A stretch of 64,000 nt of DNA from positions 3,038,001-3,102,000 of the forward strand of contig NZ_JARXYJ010000001.1 in NCBI RefSeq assembly GCF_029894425.1. Direction: 5' to 3'. Below, piece after piece: positions 37,381 to 45,840 of this stretch (the stretch's first letter is position 1; each line of letters opens with the position of its first letter). A program made the position numbers and the translations under genes. The stretch is from Streptomyces sp. SAI-127. GTDB lineage: Bacteria > Actinomycetota > Actinomycetes > Streptomycetales > Streptomycetaceae. The notes under the pieces were generated by a model, which saw only the letters and a list, made by a program, of their open reading frames with translations, was not told the DNA's origin and made no database searches.

Positions 37381-40281
37381 TCAGCTGCAGCCGCTGGTCG
37401 ACCCGCAGCCCTCGCAGATGTAGCAGGAACCGGCCCGCTGCATCTTCGTACCGCAGGAGAAGCACAGCGGGGCATCGGCCTGGATGCCCAGCTGCATCTC
37501 CACCAGCTCGGCGCTGGTGTGCGCCTCCTGAGGCGCGGGCTTGGCCGCCTCGACCTCGGCCTTCGGCGTGACGACCGCCTTCAGCTCCTGGGCGCGCGGC
37601 GCCGACTGGGCCAGACCCTCGACGTCGACCTCCTCCTCGGTCGGCTCGTAGGAGCCGGTCTCGAGGTGGCGCTGACGCTCCTCGGCGGAGTGGATGCCGA
37701 GCGCGGAACGGGTCTCGAAGGGCAGGAAGTCGAGCGCCAGGCGACGGAAGATGTAGTCGACGATCGACTGCGCCATCCGCACGTCCGGGTCGTCCGTCAT
37801 GCCGGCCGGCTCGAAGCGCATGTTCGTGAACTTCGAGACGTACGTCTCCAGCGGCACGCCGTACTGCAGGCCCACCGAGACAGCGATGGAGAAGGCGTCC
37901 ATCATGCCCGCGAGGGTCGAGCCCTGCTTCGACATCTTCAGGAAGACCTCGCCGAGACCGTCGTCCGGGTAGGAGTTGGCGGTCATGTAGCCCTCGGCGC
38001 CGCCGACGGTGAAGGACGTCGTGATGCCGGGACGGCCCTTCGGGAGGCGCTTGCGGACCGGACGGTACTCGATGACCTTCTCGACCGCCGCGCGGATGGT
38101 CTCCTCGGCCTTCTCCGTGACCTCGGCCTTCTCCTTCTCCTTGGTCTTGGCGGAGAGGGGCTGGCCGACCTTGCAGTTGTCGCGGTAGATGGCGAGCGCC
38201 TTGACGCCCATCTTCCAGGCCTCGAAGTAGACCTCTTCGACGTCCTCGACGGTCGCCGTCTCCGGCAGGTTGACCGTCTTGGAGAGCGCGCCGGAGATCC
38301 AGGGCTGGATCGCGGCCATCATGCGGACGTGGCCCATCGCGGAGATGGAGCGCTCGCCCATGGCGCAGTCGAAGACCTCGTAGTGCTCGTGCTTGAGGCC
38401 GGGAGCGTCGATCACATTGCCGTTCTCGGCGATGTGGGCGACGATCGCCTCGATCTGCTCCTCCTGGTAGCCCAGGCGACGCAGGGCCTGCGGAACGGTG
38501 CCGTTGACGATCTGCATCGAGCCGCCGCCGACCAGCTTCTTGAACTTGACCAGCGCGAGGTCGGGCTCAAGACCGGTGGTGTCGCAGGACATCGCGAGAC
38601 CGATGGTGCCGGTCGGAGCGATGACGGACGCCTGGGCGTTACGGAAACCGTTCTTCTCACCGAGACGCAGCACGTCCTGCCAGGCCTCCGTGGCGGCGGC
38701 CCAGATCGGCGTGTCCAGGTCGTCCATGCGGACGGCCTTGGTGTTCTCGTCGGAGTGCTGCTTCATGACACGCAGGTGCGGCTGCGCGTTGCGGGCGTAG
38801 CCGTCGTACGGGCCGACGACCGCGGCGAGTTCGGCGGAACGCTTGTACGACGTGCCGGTCATCAGGGAGGTGATGGACCCGGCGAGAGCCCGGCCGCCGT
38901 CGGAGTCGTACGCGTGGCCGGTTGCCATCAGCAGGGCACCGAGGTTGGCGTAGCCGATGCCGAGCTGGCGGAACGCGCGCGTGTTCTCACCGATCTTCTG
39001 CGTCGGGAAGTCCGCGAAGCAGATGGAGATGTCCATCGCGGTGATGACGAGTTCGACGACCTTGGCGAAGCGCTCCACGTCGAAGGACTGGTTGCCCTTG
39101 CTGTCGTCCTTGAGGAACTTCATGAGGTTCAGCGAGGCGAGGTTGCAGGACGTGTTGTCCAGGTGCATGTACTCGCTGCAGGGGTTCGAGCCGTTGATGC
39201 GGCCGGACTCCGGGCAGGTGTGCCAGTGGTTGATGGTGTCGTCGTACTGGATGCCCGGGTCGGCGCAGGCCCAGGCGGCCTCGGCCATCTTGCGGAACAG
39301 CGCCTTGGCCTCGACCTCCTCGATGACCTCGCCGGTCATGCGGGACGTCAGGCCGAACTTGCCACCCGTCTCGACGGCCTTCATGAACGTGTCGTTCACG
39401 CGGACCGAGTTGTTGGCGTTCTGGTACTGCACCGACGTGATGTCGTCGCCGCCCAGGTCCATGTCGAAGCCCGCGTCGCGAAGGGCGCGGATCTTCTCCT
39501 CCTCCTTCACCTTGGTCTCGATGAAGTCCTCGATGTCGGGGTGGTCGACGTCGAGGATGACCATCTTGGCGGCGCGGCGCGTGGCGCCACCCGACTTGAT
39601 CGTTCCTGCGGAGGCGTCGGCGCCACGCATGAAGGAGACCGGACCGGAGGCGTTGCCGCCCGAGGACAGCAGCTCCTTGGAGGAGCGGATACGCGAGAGG
39701 TTCAGGCCGGCACCGGAGCCGCCCTTGAAGATCATGCCCTCTTCCTTGTACCAGTCGAGGATCGACTCCATGGAGTCGTCGACGGCCAGGATGAAGCAGG
39801 CCGAGACCTGCTGCGGCTGGGGCGTACCGACGTTGAACCACACCGGGCTGTTGAAGCTGAAGATCTGGTGCAGGAGGGCGTACGCCAGCTCGTGCTCGAA
39901 GATCTCCGCGTCGGCGGGCGAGGCGAAGTACTTGTAGTCCTCGCCGGCCTTCCGATACGTCTTCACGATGCGGTCGATGAGCTGCCTGAGGCTCACCTCG
40001 CGCTGGGGGGTGCCGACGGCACCGCGGAAGTACTTGCTGGTGACGATGTTGACCGCGTTCACCGACCAGAAGTCGGGGAACTCGACGCCACGCTGCTCGA
40101 AGTTGACCGAGCCGTCGCGCCAGTTGGTCATGACGACGTCACGGCGCTCCCAGGCCACCTCGTCGTACGGGTGCACGCCGGGGGTGGTGTGGATGCGCTC
40201 GATACGCAGGCCCTTGTTCGCTGCCGCCTTGGTGCCCTTGGCGCGGGAACTCCGTGCCGGACCGCTCGCCGTCTCTGTCAT
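37381..40281 (-). CDS. nrdJ: Vitamin B12-dependent (class II) ribonucleotide reductase
   Basis: Enzyme of 966 residues that makes deoxyribonucleotides with adenosylcobalamin as radical source and no oxygen need. The catalytic barrel shows FNSPVWFNVG, CSEYMHLDNTSCNLASLN and RNAQASVIAPTGTIGLAMSCDTTG; a C-terminal Cys-rich tail (CFSCGTKMQRAG, CEGCGSTSGC) resembles the redox-active tail and zinc ribbon of class II enzymes. The ATG at 40281 has ggagg 5 bases upstream. It follows nrdR in the same direction (162-base gap), forming the nrdRJ unit known in S. coelicolor, which is repressed by NrdR and ended by a hairpin. Confidence 0.97.
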   Translation of the reverse strand: MTETASGPARSSRAKGTKAAANKGLRIERIHTTPGVHPYDEVAWERRDVVMTNWRDGSVNFEQRGVEFPDFWSVNAVNIVTSKYFRGAVGTPQREVSLRQLIDRIVKTYRKAGEDYKYFASPADAEIFEHELAYALLHQIFSFNSPVWFNVGTPQPQQVSACFILAVDDSMESILDWYKEEGMIFKGGSGAGLNLSRIRSSKELLSSGGNASGPVSFMRGADASAGTIKSGGATRRAAKMVILDVDHPDIEDFIETKVKEEEKIRALRDAGFDMDLGGDDITSVQYQNANNSVRVNDTFMKAVETGGKFGLTSRMTGEVIEEVEAKALFRKMAEAAWACADPGIQYDDTINHWHTCPESGRINGSNPCSEYMHLDNTSCNLASLNLMKFLKDDSKGNQSFDVERFAKVVELVITAMDISICFADFPTQKIGENTRAFRQLGIGYANLGALLMATGHAYDSDGGRALAGSITSLMTGTSYKRSAELAAVVGPYDGYARNAQPHLRVMKQHSDENTKAVRMDDLDTPIWAAATEAWQDVLRLGEKNGFRNAQASVIAPTGTIGLAMSCDTTGLEPDLALVKFKKLVGGGSMQIVNGTVPQALRRLGYQEEQIEAIVAHIAENGNVIDAPGLKHEHYEVFDCAMGERSISAMGHVRMMAAIQPWISGALSKTVNLPETATVEDVEEVYFEAWKMGVKALAIYRDNCKVGQPLSAKTKEKEKAEVTEKAEETIRAAVEKVIEYRPVRKRLPKGRPGITTSFTVGGAEGYMTANSYPDDGLGEVFLKMSKQGSTLAGMMDAFSIAVSVGLQYGVPLETYVSKFTNMRFEPAGMTDDPDVRMAQSIVDYIFRRLALDFLPFETRSALGIHSAEERQRHLETGSYEPTEEEVDVEGLAQSAPRAQELKAVVTPKAEVEAAKPAPQEAHTSAELVEMQLGIQADAPLCFSCGTKMQRAGSCYICEGCGSTSGCS

Positions 40282-40443
40282 GCCGCCTCCCTGTACGGGC
40301 GAAAACGCCCTGAAGTGCCCCGATGTTCCCGTGGCACGGTGTTCTGTCTGGTATTGCGGGCACCCACTCGCTACCGCCCGCAACAGGTCTTCGGTCGCCG
40401 CCGTCCGGCCGGTCCGGGGTCCTGGCCCGGTCCGGCCCGCCGA

Positions 40444-41019
40444 TCAGTCGGCGGCGCGGGCGGGCTCGGGGAGTTGAGCAGTCCCTCCGGGCCCGCGATC
40501 GTCTTCCTGGCTCCCCGCGACGGCCTCTTCGCCGTCCACAGCCCCTCCGCGGTCCTCGTCGTCCGCGGCGGGGGGTCCCGTCTCCCTCAGTTCCGCGATC
40601 GCCGCATCGAAGTCCTCGAGCGAGTCGAACGCCCGGTAGACGGAGGCGAATCGCAGATACGCGACGAGATCGAGCTCTTGCAACGGGCCGAGTATGGCCA
40701 GCCCCACGTCATGGGTGGTCAGTTCGGCGCTCCCGGTGGCCCGCACCGCCTCCTCGACCCGTTGGCCGAGCTGGGCGAGCGCGTCCTCGGTGACAGGCCG
40801 CCCCTGGCATGCCTTGCGCACACCATTGATGACCTTGGTACGACTGAAAGGCTCGGTGACTCCGGACCGCTTGACCACCATCAGCGAGCACGTCTCCACG
40901 GTCGTGAAGCGACGGGAGCAGTCAGGACACTGGCGGCGCCTGCGGATCGACGTGCCGTCGTCGGTCGTACGACTGTCGACGACGCGGCTGTCGGGGTGCC
41001 TGCAGAAGGGGCAGTGCAT
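40444..41019 (-). CDS. nrdR: Transcriptional repressor NrdR
   Basis: Repressor of ribonucleotide reductase genes, 191 residues. A zinc ribbon with Cys3, Cys6, Cys31 and Cys34 binds NrdR boxes; an ATP-cone domain (about 46-136, [20 protein letters not shown]) senses ATP/dATP. The last 40 residues are acidic and low-complexity, longer than in most homologues. The ATG at 41019 (MHCPFC) is the conserved start and has a good ribosome-binding site; a TTG three codons upstream is unlikely. Candidate NrdR boxes lie 111-152 bases upstream. Confidence 0.97.
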   Translation of the reverse strand: MHCPFCRHPDSRVVDSRTTDDGTSIRRRRQCPDCSRRFTTVETCSLMVVKRSGVTEPFSRTKVINGVRKACQGRPVTEDALAQLGQRVEEAVRATGSAELTTHDVGLAILGPLQELDLVAYLRFASVYRAFDSLEDFDAAIAELRETGPPAADDEDRGGAVDGEEAVAGSQEDDRGPGGTAQLPEPARAAD

Positions 41020-41129
41020 GAACTCCAACCCTCCTCACAGCAGACTCAATAGCCTCGCTGAGCCCCATGGGCCCCTCGAAGCAGCCCCAAGCATAGGCGA
41101 TCGCGGCGGGCCTGGAGACCCGGGGGACC

Positions 41130-41140
41130 ACAACTTCTGG
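41130..41140. promoter_or_regulatory. Candidate NrdR box, distal
   Basis: ACAACTTCTGG shares 7 of 11 positions with the box at 41161-41171, and their centres are 31 bases apart, about three helical turns, which is the spacing typical of paired NrdR boxes. Confidence 0.45.
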
Positions 41141-41160
41141 GCTGCTGTAGCAATCCAAGC

Positions 41161-41171
41161 ACTACATGTAG
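41161..41171. promoter_or_regulatory. Candidate NrdR box, palindromic
   Basis: ACTACATGTAG contains the perfect palindrome CTACATGTAG and fits the ACxxxATxTxGT-type NrdR box pattern as I recall it. It lies about 140 bases upstream of the nrdR start. Confidence 0.55.
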
Positions 41172-41505
41172 GGATTGGCACGGCATACACGCCGTACACG
41201 CATGTCGCGCCTGTATGGGCATGTGCCATACGACTGCCCCGCCCCCCGGCGAACACGACGCACAGCCGTATCGCTGCGGCGCATGCGGAGATACCGTGGG
41301 CGCCACAAGGAGGGGACGTGGGATTCCCGCAGAGATGGGAGCCGGTACCCGGCCGACTGGGCACTGGATGGCAGACTGGGGCAACAACCCGCGAGGTCGC
41401 CATCCGGCGGTGAAGAGTACAGCAATGGGCCCTTTTGTTCGGCAGGCGGCGCGTTAGCCATACACCCAGACACATGATCGCGTCAGGTGATTCGCGATTT
41501 TTCAC

Positions 41506-41521
41506 TCGAACGTGTGTTTGG
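41506..41521. promoter_or_regulatory. LexA-binding SOS box of lexA
   Basis: TCGAACGTGTGTTTGG matches the actinobacterial SOS box GAAC-N4-GTTC with one mismatch (GTTT). It ends 60 bases before the lexA start, as expected for autoregulation. Confidence 0.8.
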
Positions 41522-41580
41522 CGCAACCTTTCGAAAGCAACTACCGTTGTCCAGCAGGGAGACCATCGAGAGGGGCCGAC

Positions 41581-42360
41581 GTGACCACGACCGCAGACAG
41601 TGCCACCATCACTGCCCAGGACCGTTCCCAGGGCCGACTCGAGCCGGTGCATGCGATGAACGAAGCCGTGAATCCCGAGGGACACAAGCGGTCCCTCCCG
41701 GGCCGACCTCCAGGCATCCGGGCGGACAGCTCGGGGCTCACCGACCGGCAGCGCCGGGTGATCGAGGTCATCAGGGACTCCGTCCAGCGGCGCGGCTACC
41801 CGCCGTCCATGCGGGAGATCGGCCAGGCAGTCGGCCTGTCCAGCACCTCATCCGTCGCGCATCAGTTGATGGCGCTGGAGCGCAAGGGCTTCCTGCGCCG
41901 CGACCCGCACCGCCCGCGCGCGTACGAGGTGCGCGGCTCCGACCAGGGCGCCTCGGTGCAGCCCACCGACACCGCGGGCAAGCCCGCCGCGTCGTACGTC
42001 CCGCTCGTCGGCCGGATCGCCGCCGGTGGCCCGATCCTCGCCGAGGAGTCGGTCGAGGACGTGTTCCCCCTCCCTCGCCAACTCGTCGGCGATGGTGAGC
42101 TGTTTGTGCTGAAGGTCGTCGGTGACTCGATGATCGAGGCCGCGATCTGCGACGGCGACTGGGTCACCGTCCGCCGGCAGCCCGTCGCCGAGAACGGCGA
42201 CATCGTGGCCGCGATGCTGGAAGGTGAGGCCACCGTCAAGCGCTTCAAGCGCGAGGACGGCCACGTCTGGCTCCTCCCCCACAACTCCGCGTACGAGCCG
42301 ATCCCCGGCGACGACGCGACCATCCTCGGCAAGGTAGTGGCAGTACTGCGGCGCGTCTGA
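41581..42360 (+). CDS. lexA: LexA SOS repressor
   Basis: SOS repressor and self-cleaving protease of 259 residues. A streptomycete-type N-terminal extension of 50 residues precedes the winged helix ([37 protein letters not shown]). The cleavage site is Ala148-Gly149 in RIAAGGPI; the catalytic Ser183 is in GDSMIEA and Lys220 in ATVKRF. The GTG at 41581 has the ribosome-binding site gagagg. An SOS box upstream indicates autorepression, and a perfect hairpin follows the gene. It is convergent with dinG, a frequent SOS gene. Confidence 0.97.
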   Translation: MTTTADSATITAQDRSQGRLEPVHAMNEAVNPEGHKRSLPGRPPGIRADSSGLTDRQRRVIEVIRDSVQRRGYPPSMREIGQAVGLSSTSSVAHQLMALERKGFLRRDPHRPRAYEVRGSDQGASVQPTDTAGKPAASYVPLVGRIAAGGPILAEESVEDVFPLPRQLVGDGELFVLKVVGDSMIEAAICDGDWVTVRRQPVAENGDIVAAMLEGEATVKRFKREDGHVWLLPHNSAYEPIPGDDATILGKVVAVLRRV

Positions 42361-42389
42361 GCAGCGTCGCAGGCCTCGCCGATCCGACC

Positions 42390-42423
42390 GGGCCCCGGAA
42401 CCCCTGCGCCGGTTCCGGGGCCC
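42390..42423 (+). terminator. Terminator hairpin after lexA
   Basis: GGGCCCCGGAACC at 42390-42402 pairs perfectly with GGTTCCGGGGCCC at 42411-42423 around an 8-base loop, 30 bases beyond the lexA stop. Confidence 0.88.
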
Positions 42424-42457
42424 TGCGCTGTCCGTCCCCGGGGACGGGTCGCTCCGC

Positions 42458-42503
42458 ATCGTGGGTTGGTCCGACCCGTCCCCGTGTCGGGCCAACCCAC
42501 GAT
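42458..42503 (-). terminator. Terminator hairpin at the end of dinG, overlapping a competing stem
   Basis: Bases 42458-42475 pair with 42486-42503 in an 18-base stem with a single T/G position and a 10-base loop; its edge touches the dinG stop codon. A second stem, GGGGACGGGTCG at 42440-42451 with CGACCCGTCCCC at 42472-42483, uses part of the same sequence and cannot form at the same time in full. Confidence 0.75.
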
Positions 42504-44521
42504 CATCCGACTTCCGCCTGCGCCTTCTCGGCCTCTGCCGCAAGCGCCGCCGCTTCCGTCGCCCTCGCCGCGGCGTCGATCGCCGTCAGCGATTTCCGCA
42601 CCTGGTTACGGTCCGTGGTGTACCAGAAGCCGGGCAGTGACGCCTTCAGGTAGCTGCCGTACCGCGCCGTCGCCAGCCTCTGATCCAGTACCGCGACCAC
42701 ACCACGGTCCCCCGAGGCCCGGACGAGGCGGCCGGCGCCCTGGGCCATGAGCAGCGCGGCATGCGTGGCGGCGACCGCCATGAACCCGTTGCCCCCCGCG
42801 TCCTCCACCGCCTTCTGGCGGGCGCTCATCAGAGGGTCGTCGGGGCGCGGGAACGGGATTTTGTCCATGACGACCAGCTGGCAGCTGGGGCCGGGGACGT
42901 CGACGCCCTGCCAGAGCGACAGCGTGCCGAAGAGGCAGGTCTGCGGGTCTGCCGCGAAGTTCTTGATCAGTTCGCCCAGGGTTTCCTCCCCCTGGAGGAG
43001 GATCGGGAACTCCGGGATGCGGGAGCGCAGCTCCTCTGCGGCCAGCTGGGCAGCCCTCATGGAGGAGAAGAGCCCCAGGGTGCGGCCGCCTGCCGCCTGG
43101 ATGAGCTCGGTCAGCTCGTCGAGCATGTCCACTCGGTCACCGTCACGCGCGGGCCGCGAGAGGTGCTTGGCGACGTAGAGGATGCCCTGCCGGGGGTAGT
43201 CGAAGGGCGAACCGACGTCGAGGCCCTTCCACTTCGGCAGATCCTCGCCCTCGGTTCCTTCCGGGGCGAGCCCCAGGGACGCTCCTACACCGTTGAAGTC
43301 GCCACCCAGCTTCAGCGTCGCCGAGGTCAGGACCACGGAACGGTCCGCGAACAGCTTCTCCCGCAGCAGGCCGGACACCGACATGGGGGCCACGCGCAAG
43401 GAGGCGCCGAAGCGGTCATGACGCTCGTACCAGACGACGTCCCACTCCGAGCCGTTCGTGATCCGCTCCGCCACATCGTGAACCGACTCCACGGAGGCCA
43501 GCGCCTGTTTGCGGACCGCGTCCTCGTCCTGCACCGACTTGTCGCGGGTCGCACCGATCGCGGAGATGACCGTACGGGCGGCGTCGCGCAGAGCCATGAG
43601 CGCGTACCCGAGGTCCTCCGGGATCTCCTCCAGCCTGCCGGGCAGAGCGAGCTCCATCACCCGCTCGAAGCCCTCCGCCGCGGTCTGGAGCTGATCGGCC
43701 GCCTTTTCGTTGACAAGCTTCGCGGCGCGGCGAACCGCCCGGTTGACCTGGCCGGGGGTGAGCTCGCCGGTGGCGACACCGGTGACCCGGGAGACCAGCT
43801 CGTGCGCCTCGTCGACGATCAGCACTTCGTGCTGAGGAAGGACGGGGGCGCCTTCGATGGCGTCGATCGCGAGCAGAGCGTGGTTGGTGACGACGACCTC
43901 GGCCAGCTTGGCACGCTCGCGGGCCATCTCGGCGAAGCACTCGGCGCCATAGGCGCACTTCGTCGCTCCCAGGCACTCACGGGAGGACACGGAGATCTGC
44001 GCCCAGGCGCGGTCGGAGACACCCGGCGTGAGGTCGTCGCGGTCACCGGTCTCGGTGTCCTGCGACCAGTCCCGCAGCCGCAGTAGATCCTGGCCCAGCT
44101 TGCTGGTGGGCGCGGCGGCCTCGAACTGGTCGAAGAGCCCCTCCTCCTCGTCCTGCGGAACACCCTCGTGGAGGCGGTGCAGACACATGTAGTTCGACCG
44201 GCCCTTGAGCATCGCGAACTCCGGGCGGCGGCGCAGCAGCGGGTGCAGCGCCTCGACCGTGCGCGGCAGGTCGCGCTCGACGAGCTGTCTCTGCAGTGCG
44301 AGGGTGGCCGTCGCGACGACGACCCGCTCCCCGTGCGCGAGCGCGGGCACGAGATAGCCGAGCGACTTTCCGGTACCGGTGCCGGCCTGCACCAGCAGGT
44401 GGGAGCCGTCGTCGATCGCGTCCGCGACGGATTCGGCCATGGTCACCTGGCCGGGGCGCTCCGTACCGCCGACGGCAGTGACGGCAGCATGCAGGAGTTC
44501 GGGGAGTGAGGGCTTCGTCAT
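42503..44521 (-). CDS. dinG: DinG/XPD-family ATP-dependent DNA helicase
   Basis: Superfamily 2 helicase of 672 residues. Walker A is QAGTGTGKSLGYLVPAL (about 40-56) and the DEAH box is LIVDEAHELVSR. Four cysteines (NYMCLHR; ECLGATKC; GAEC) stand between Walker A and the DEAH box in the place of the iron-sulfur cluster of XPD/DinG enzymes. C-terminal motifs include LFGTLSLWQGVDVPG and AQGAGRLVRASGDRG. It likely unwinds damaged or R-loop-containing DNA. No SOS box was seen upstream even though lexA is its convergent neighbour. The ATG at 44521 begins the conserved region. Confidence 0.93.
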   Translation of the reverse strand: MTKPSLPELLHAAVTAVGGTERPGQVTMAESVADAIDDGSHLLVQAGTGTGKSLGYLVPALAHGERVVVATATLALQRQLVERDLPRTVEALHPLLRRRPEFAMLKGRSNYMCLHRLHEGVPQDEEEGLFDQFEAAAPTSKLGQDLLRLRDWSQDTETGDRDDLTPGVSDRAWAQISVSSRECLGATKCAYGAECFAEMARERAKLAEVVVTNHALLAIDAIEGAPVLPQHEVLIVDEAHELVSRVTGVATGELTPGQVNRAVRRAAKLVNEKAADQLQTAAEGFERVMELALPGRLEEIPEDLGYALMALRDAARTVISAIGATRDKSVQDEDAVRKQALASVESVHDVAERITNGSEWDVVWYERHDRFGASLRVAPMSVSGLLREKLFADRSVVLTSATLKLGGDFNGVGASLGLAPEGTEGEDLPKWKGLDVGSPFDYPRQGILYVAKHLSRPARDGDRVDMLDELTELIQAAGGRTLGLFSSMRAAQLAAEELRSRIPEFPILLQGEETLGELIKNFAADPQTCLFGTLSLWQGVDVPGPSCQLVVMDKIPFPRPDDPLMSARQKAVEDAGGNGFMAVAATHAALLMAQGAGRLVRASGDRGVVAVLDQRLATARYGSYLKASLPGFWYTTDRNQVRKSLTAIDAAARATEAAALAAEAEKAQAEVG

Positions 44522-44918
44522 AGCGCGACCACCCTACGGCCCGGCACTGACAAAGGGGTGATCAAGGCGGGGACGAGGGGTGGGATCAAGACCGGGAACT
44601 CCTCGGAGAGGTAGCGGGGCGGGGTCGGATGTGCTCGGCTCGGTTCGACATCGGCCGAGCTTGATCCGGTCGGAGGCGACTTTGGTCGGGTGGCGGCCGG
44701 AATTGACCGGGGCCTTGTGGGCGGGACGGGTGTGGCGGGACGGGTGTGGCGGAACCCGTGTTTCCGAGGTCGTGTGTCCGGGGTCGTTGTCCGAGGCCGT
44801 GTGTCCGAGGCCGGGTTTCCGAGGTCATGTGTCCGGGGTCGTCGAAAAAGTCTCGCGATGGGTGGGAACCGGTTCGGCGCGAGCGGTGTACCAAAAGTGA
44901 TTGCGTGATGACGCGTTG
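44522..44918. other. Intergenic region with tandem repeats upstream of dinG
   Basis: The spacer between the GNAT gene and dinG (both minus strand) is taken up largely by a degenerate 14-base tandem array, described separately. The part closest to dinG should hold its promoter; no clear boxes were found. Short open frames across the repeats have no ribosome-binding sites. Confidence 0.5.
44721..44844. repeat. Tandem array of about nine 14-base units
   Basis: Consecutive units of 14 (twice 13) bases: two identical copies of gcgggacgggtgtg (44721-44748), a transitional copy, then six copies of the form tccgaggtcgtgtg (44763-44844). A 14-base period keeps no reading frame, so the array is not coding. 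Confidence 0.85.
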
Positions 44919-45803
44919 CTACAGCAGATCGCGCAGGGACCGGTCTCGGATCATGAGGGCCGCCCGCTTGGCGGGCAGGTCGACCTCGGCTGAGAAGCGG
45001 AAACCTGCGCTCAGAAAGGCGGTGACGGACGGGATGTTGCGAAGGTCGGGTTCCGCGATGACACGAGCACAGGCGGGTCGCTTGTCGAGTACGAGATCAG
45101 CGACGGCTCTGAGAAGAGTGCTGCCTAGACCGCGCCCTCGATCGGTGACGGCGCCGATGAGGAGATGGATACCGGTGTCGTGCGGTCTGACCGGACAGTG
45201 GCGAGCCAGCGGATCCAGGTCTGCCCGGTAGATCTCCCAGTAGCTCATCGGAGTGCCCTCCAGCACGCCGAGGCAGGGAACGCTGCGCCCGTCACCGGCC
45301 AGCTGGGGGCGCAGGTGGTCCTCCGTCACGTTCTGAGGCCCGGCCAGCTCCCAGAACGCGGCGACGGCGGGGTCGTTCATCCAGCGGCAGACGAGGGCAA
45401 GGTCACGCTCGACGCGTACGGGCACGAGTTGGAACACGCCTGCCGCGGTCGCGATCGGCCCCCAGTCCGCGAGCCCGTCGAGGAGGCCGTCGCCGCCCGG
45501 GGTGCGTAAGGCGCGCTGGGCGGTGCTGTCGCTCCAGCTCCATCGCCCCTGCCCCTGCCCGTGCCCGTGCCCGTGCCCGTGCCCGACTGCAGCATCGGCC
45601 GTGGCTGCATCTGCGCCTGACCGCCCCTCCTTGAAGAGCGCGACGAGTTCGTCGGGCAGGCGCAGGTCCAGCGTGTCCTCGTTGTCGGTGCTCCGGCCGA
45701 TCCCCCGGGCTGCGCTGTCCTCACCCGCGTCGGGACAGGCGCCGGTGCCGATGTCGGTCGAGGCGGCGGAAACGGCATCGGCACTCGCGTCGGTGGGAGA
45801 CAC
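44919..45803 (-). CDS. Siderophore-type GNAT acyltransferase (IucB-like)
   Basis: Acyltransferase of 294 residues. The C-terminal 190 residues form the GNAT domain of the IucB/RhbD branch (FQLVPVRVERDLALVCRWMNDP, MSYWEIYRADLDPLARH, GRGLGSTLLRAV, EPDLRN), enzymes that acylate hydroxamate or amine groups in siderophore building blocks. The N-terminal 100 residues are low-complexity, with a run GHGHGHGHGQGQG that could bind metal. The GTG at 45803 has aggag 7 bases upstream. It follows the IucA/IucC gene by 37 bases on the same strand and so completes a three-gene unit. Confidence 0.9.
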   Translation of the reverse strand: MSPTDASADAVSAASTDIGTGACPDAGEDSAARGIGRSTDNEDTLDLRLPDELVALFKEGRSGADAATADAAVGHGHGHGHGQGQGRWSWSDSTAQRALRTPGGDGLLDGLADWGPIATAAGVFQLVPVRVERDLALVCRWMNDPAVAAFWELAGPQNVTEDHLRPQLAGDGRSVPCLGVLEGTPMSYWEIYRADLDPLARHCPVRPHDTGIHLLIGAVTDRGRGLGSTLLRAVADLVLDKRPACARVIAEPDLRNIPSVTAFLSAGFRFSAEVDLPAKRAALMIRDRSLRDLL

Positions 45804-45840
45804 AGGGCGCTCCTCTCAGGAGGTGGGTGGGTCATGTTCC

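Larger units (their letters stand above)
41020..41580. other. Divergent nrdR-lexA control region
   Basis: This 561-base spacer separates nrdR and lexA. Near nrdR it holds two candidate NrdR boxes; near lexA it holds an SOS box. The part between (41180-41460) has several short open frames on both strands, none with a ribosome-binding site or the GC-rich third positions of real genes here. An inverted repeat GTATGG/CCATAC is at about 41212-41230. Confidence 0.6.

Noticed and set aside
40282-40443. Possible cobalamin riboswitch before nrdJ
   Set aside because: The 162-base nrdR-nrdJ gap is too short and lacks a recognisable B12-box; regulation by NrdR explains the locus.
37519-41052. Plus-strand open frame of 1177 codons
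   Set aside because: It is antisense to nrdJ and nrdR and is a by-product of GC-rich third positions; no ribosome-binding site or domain was seen.
41215-41457. 80-codon open frame with a CGACG zinc-ribbon-like half in the nrdR-lexA spacer
   Set aside because: It has no ribosome-binding site and its third-position GC is far below that of real genes here.
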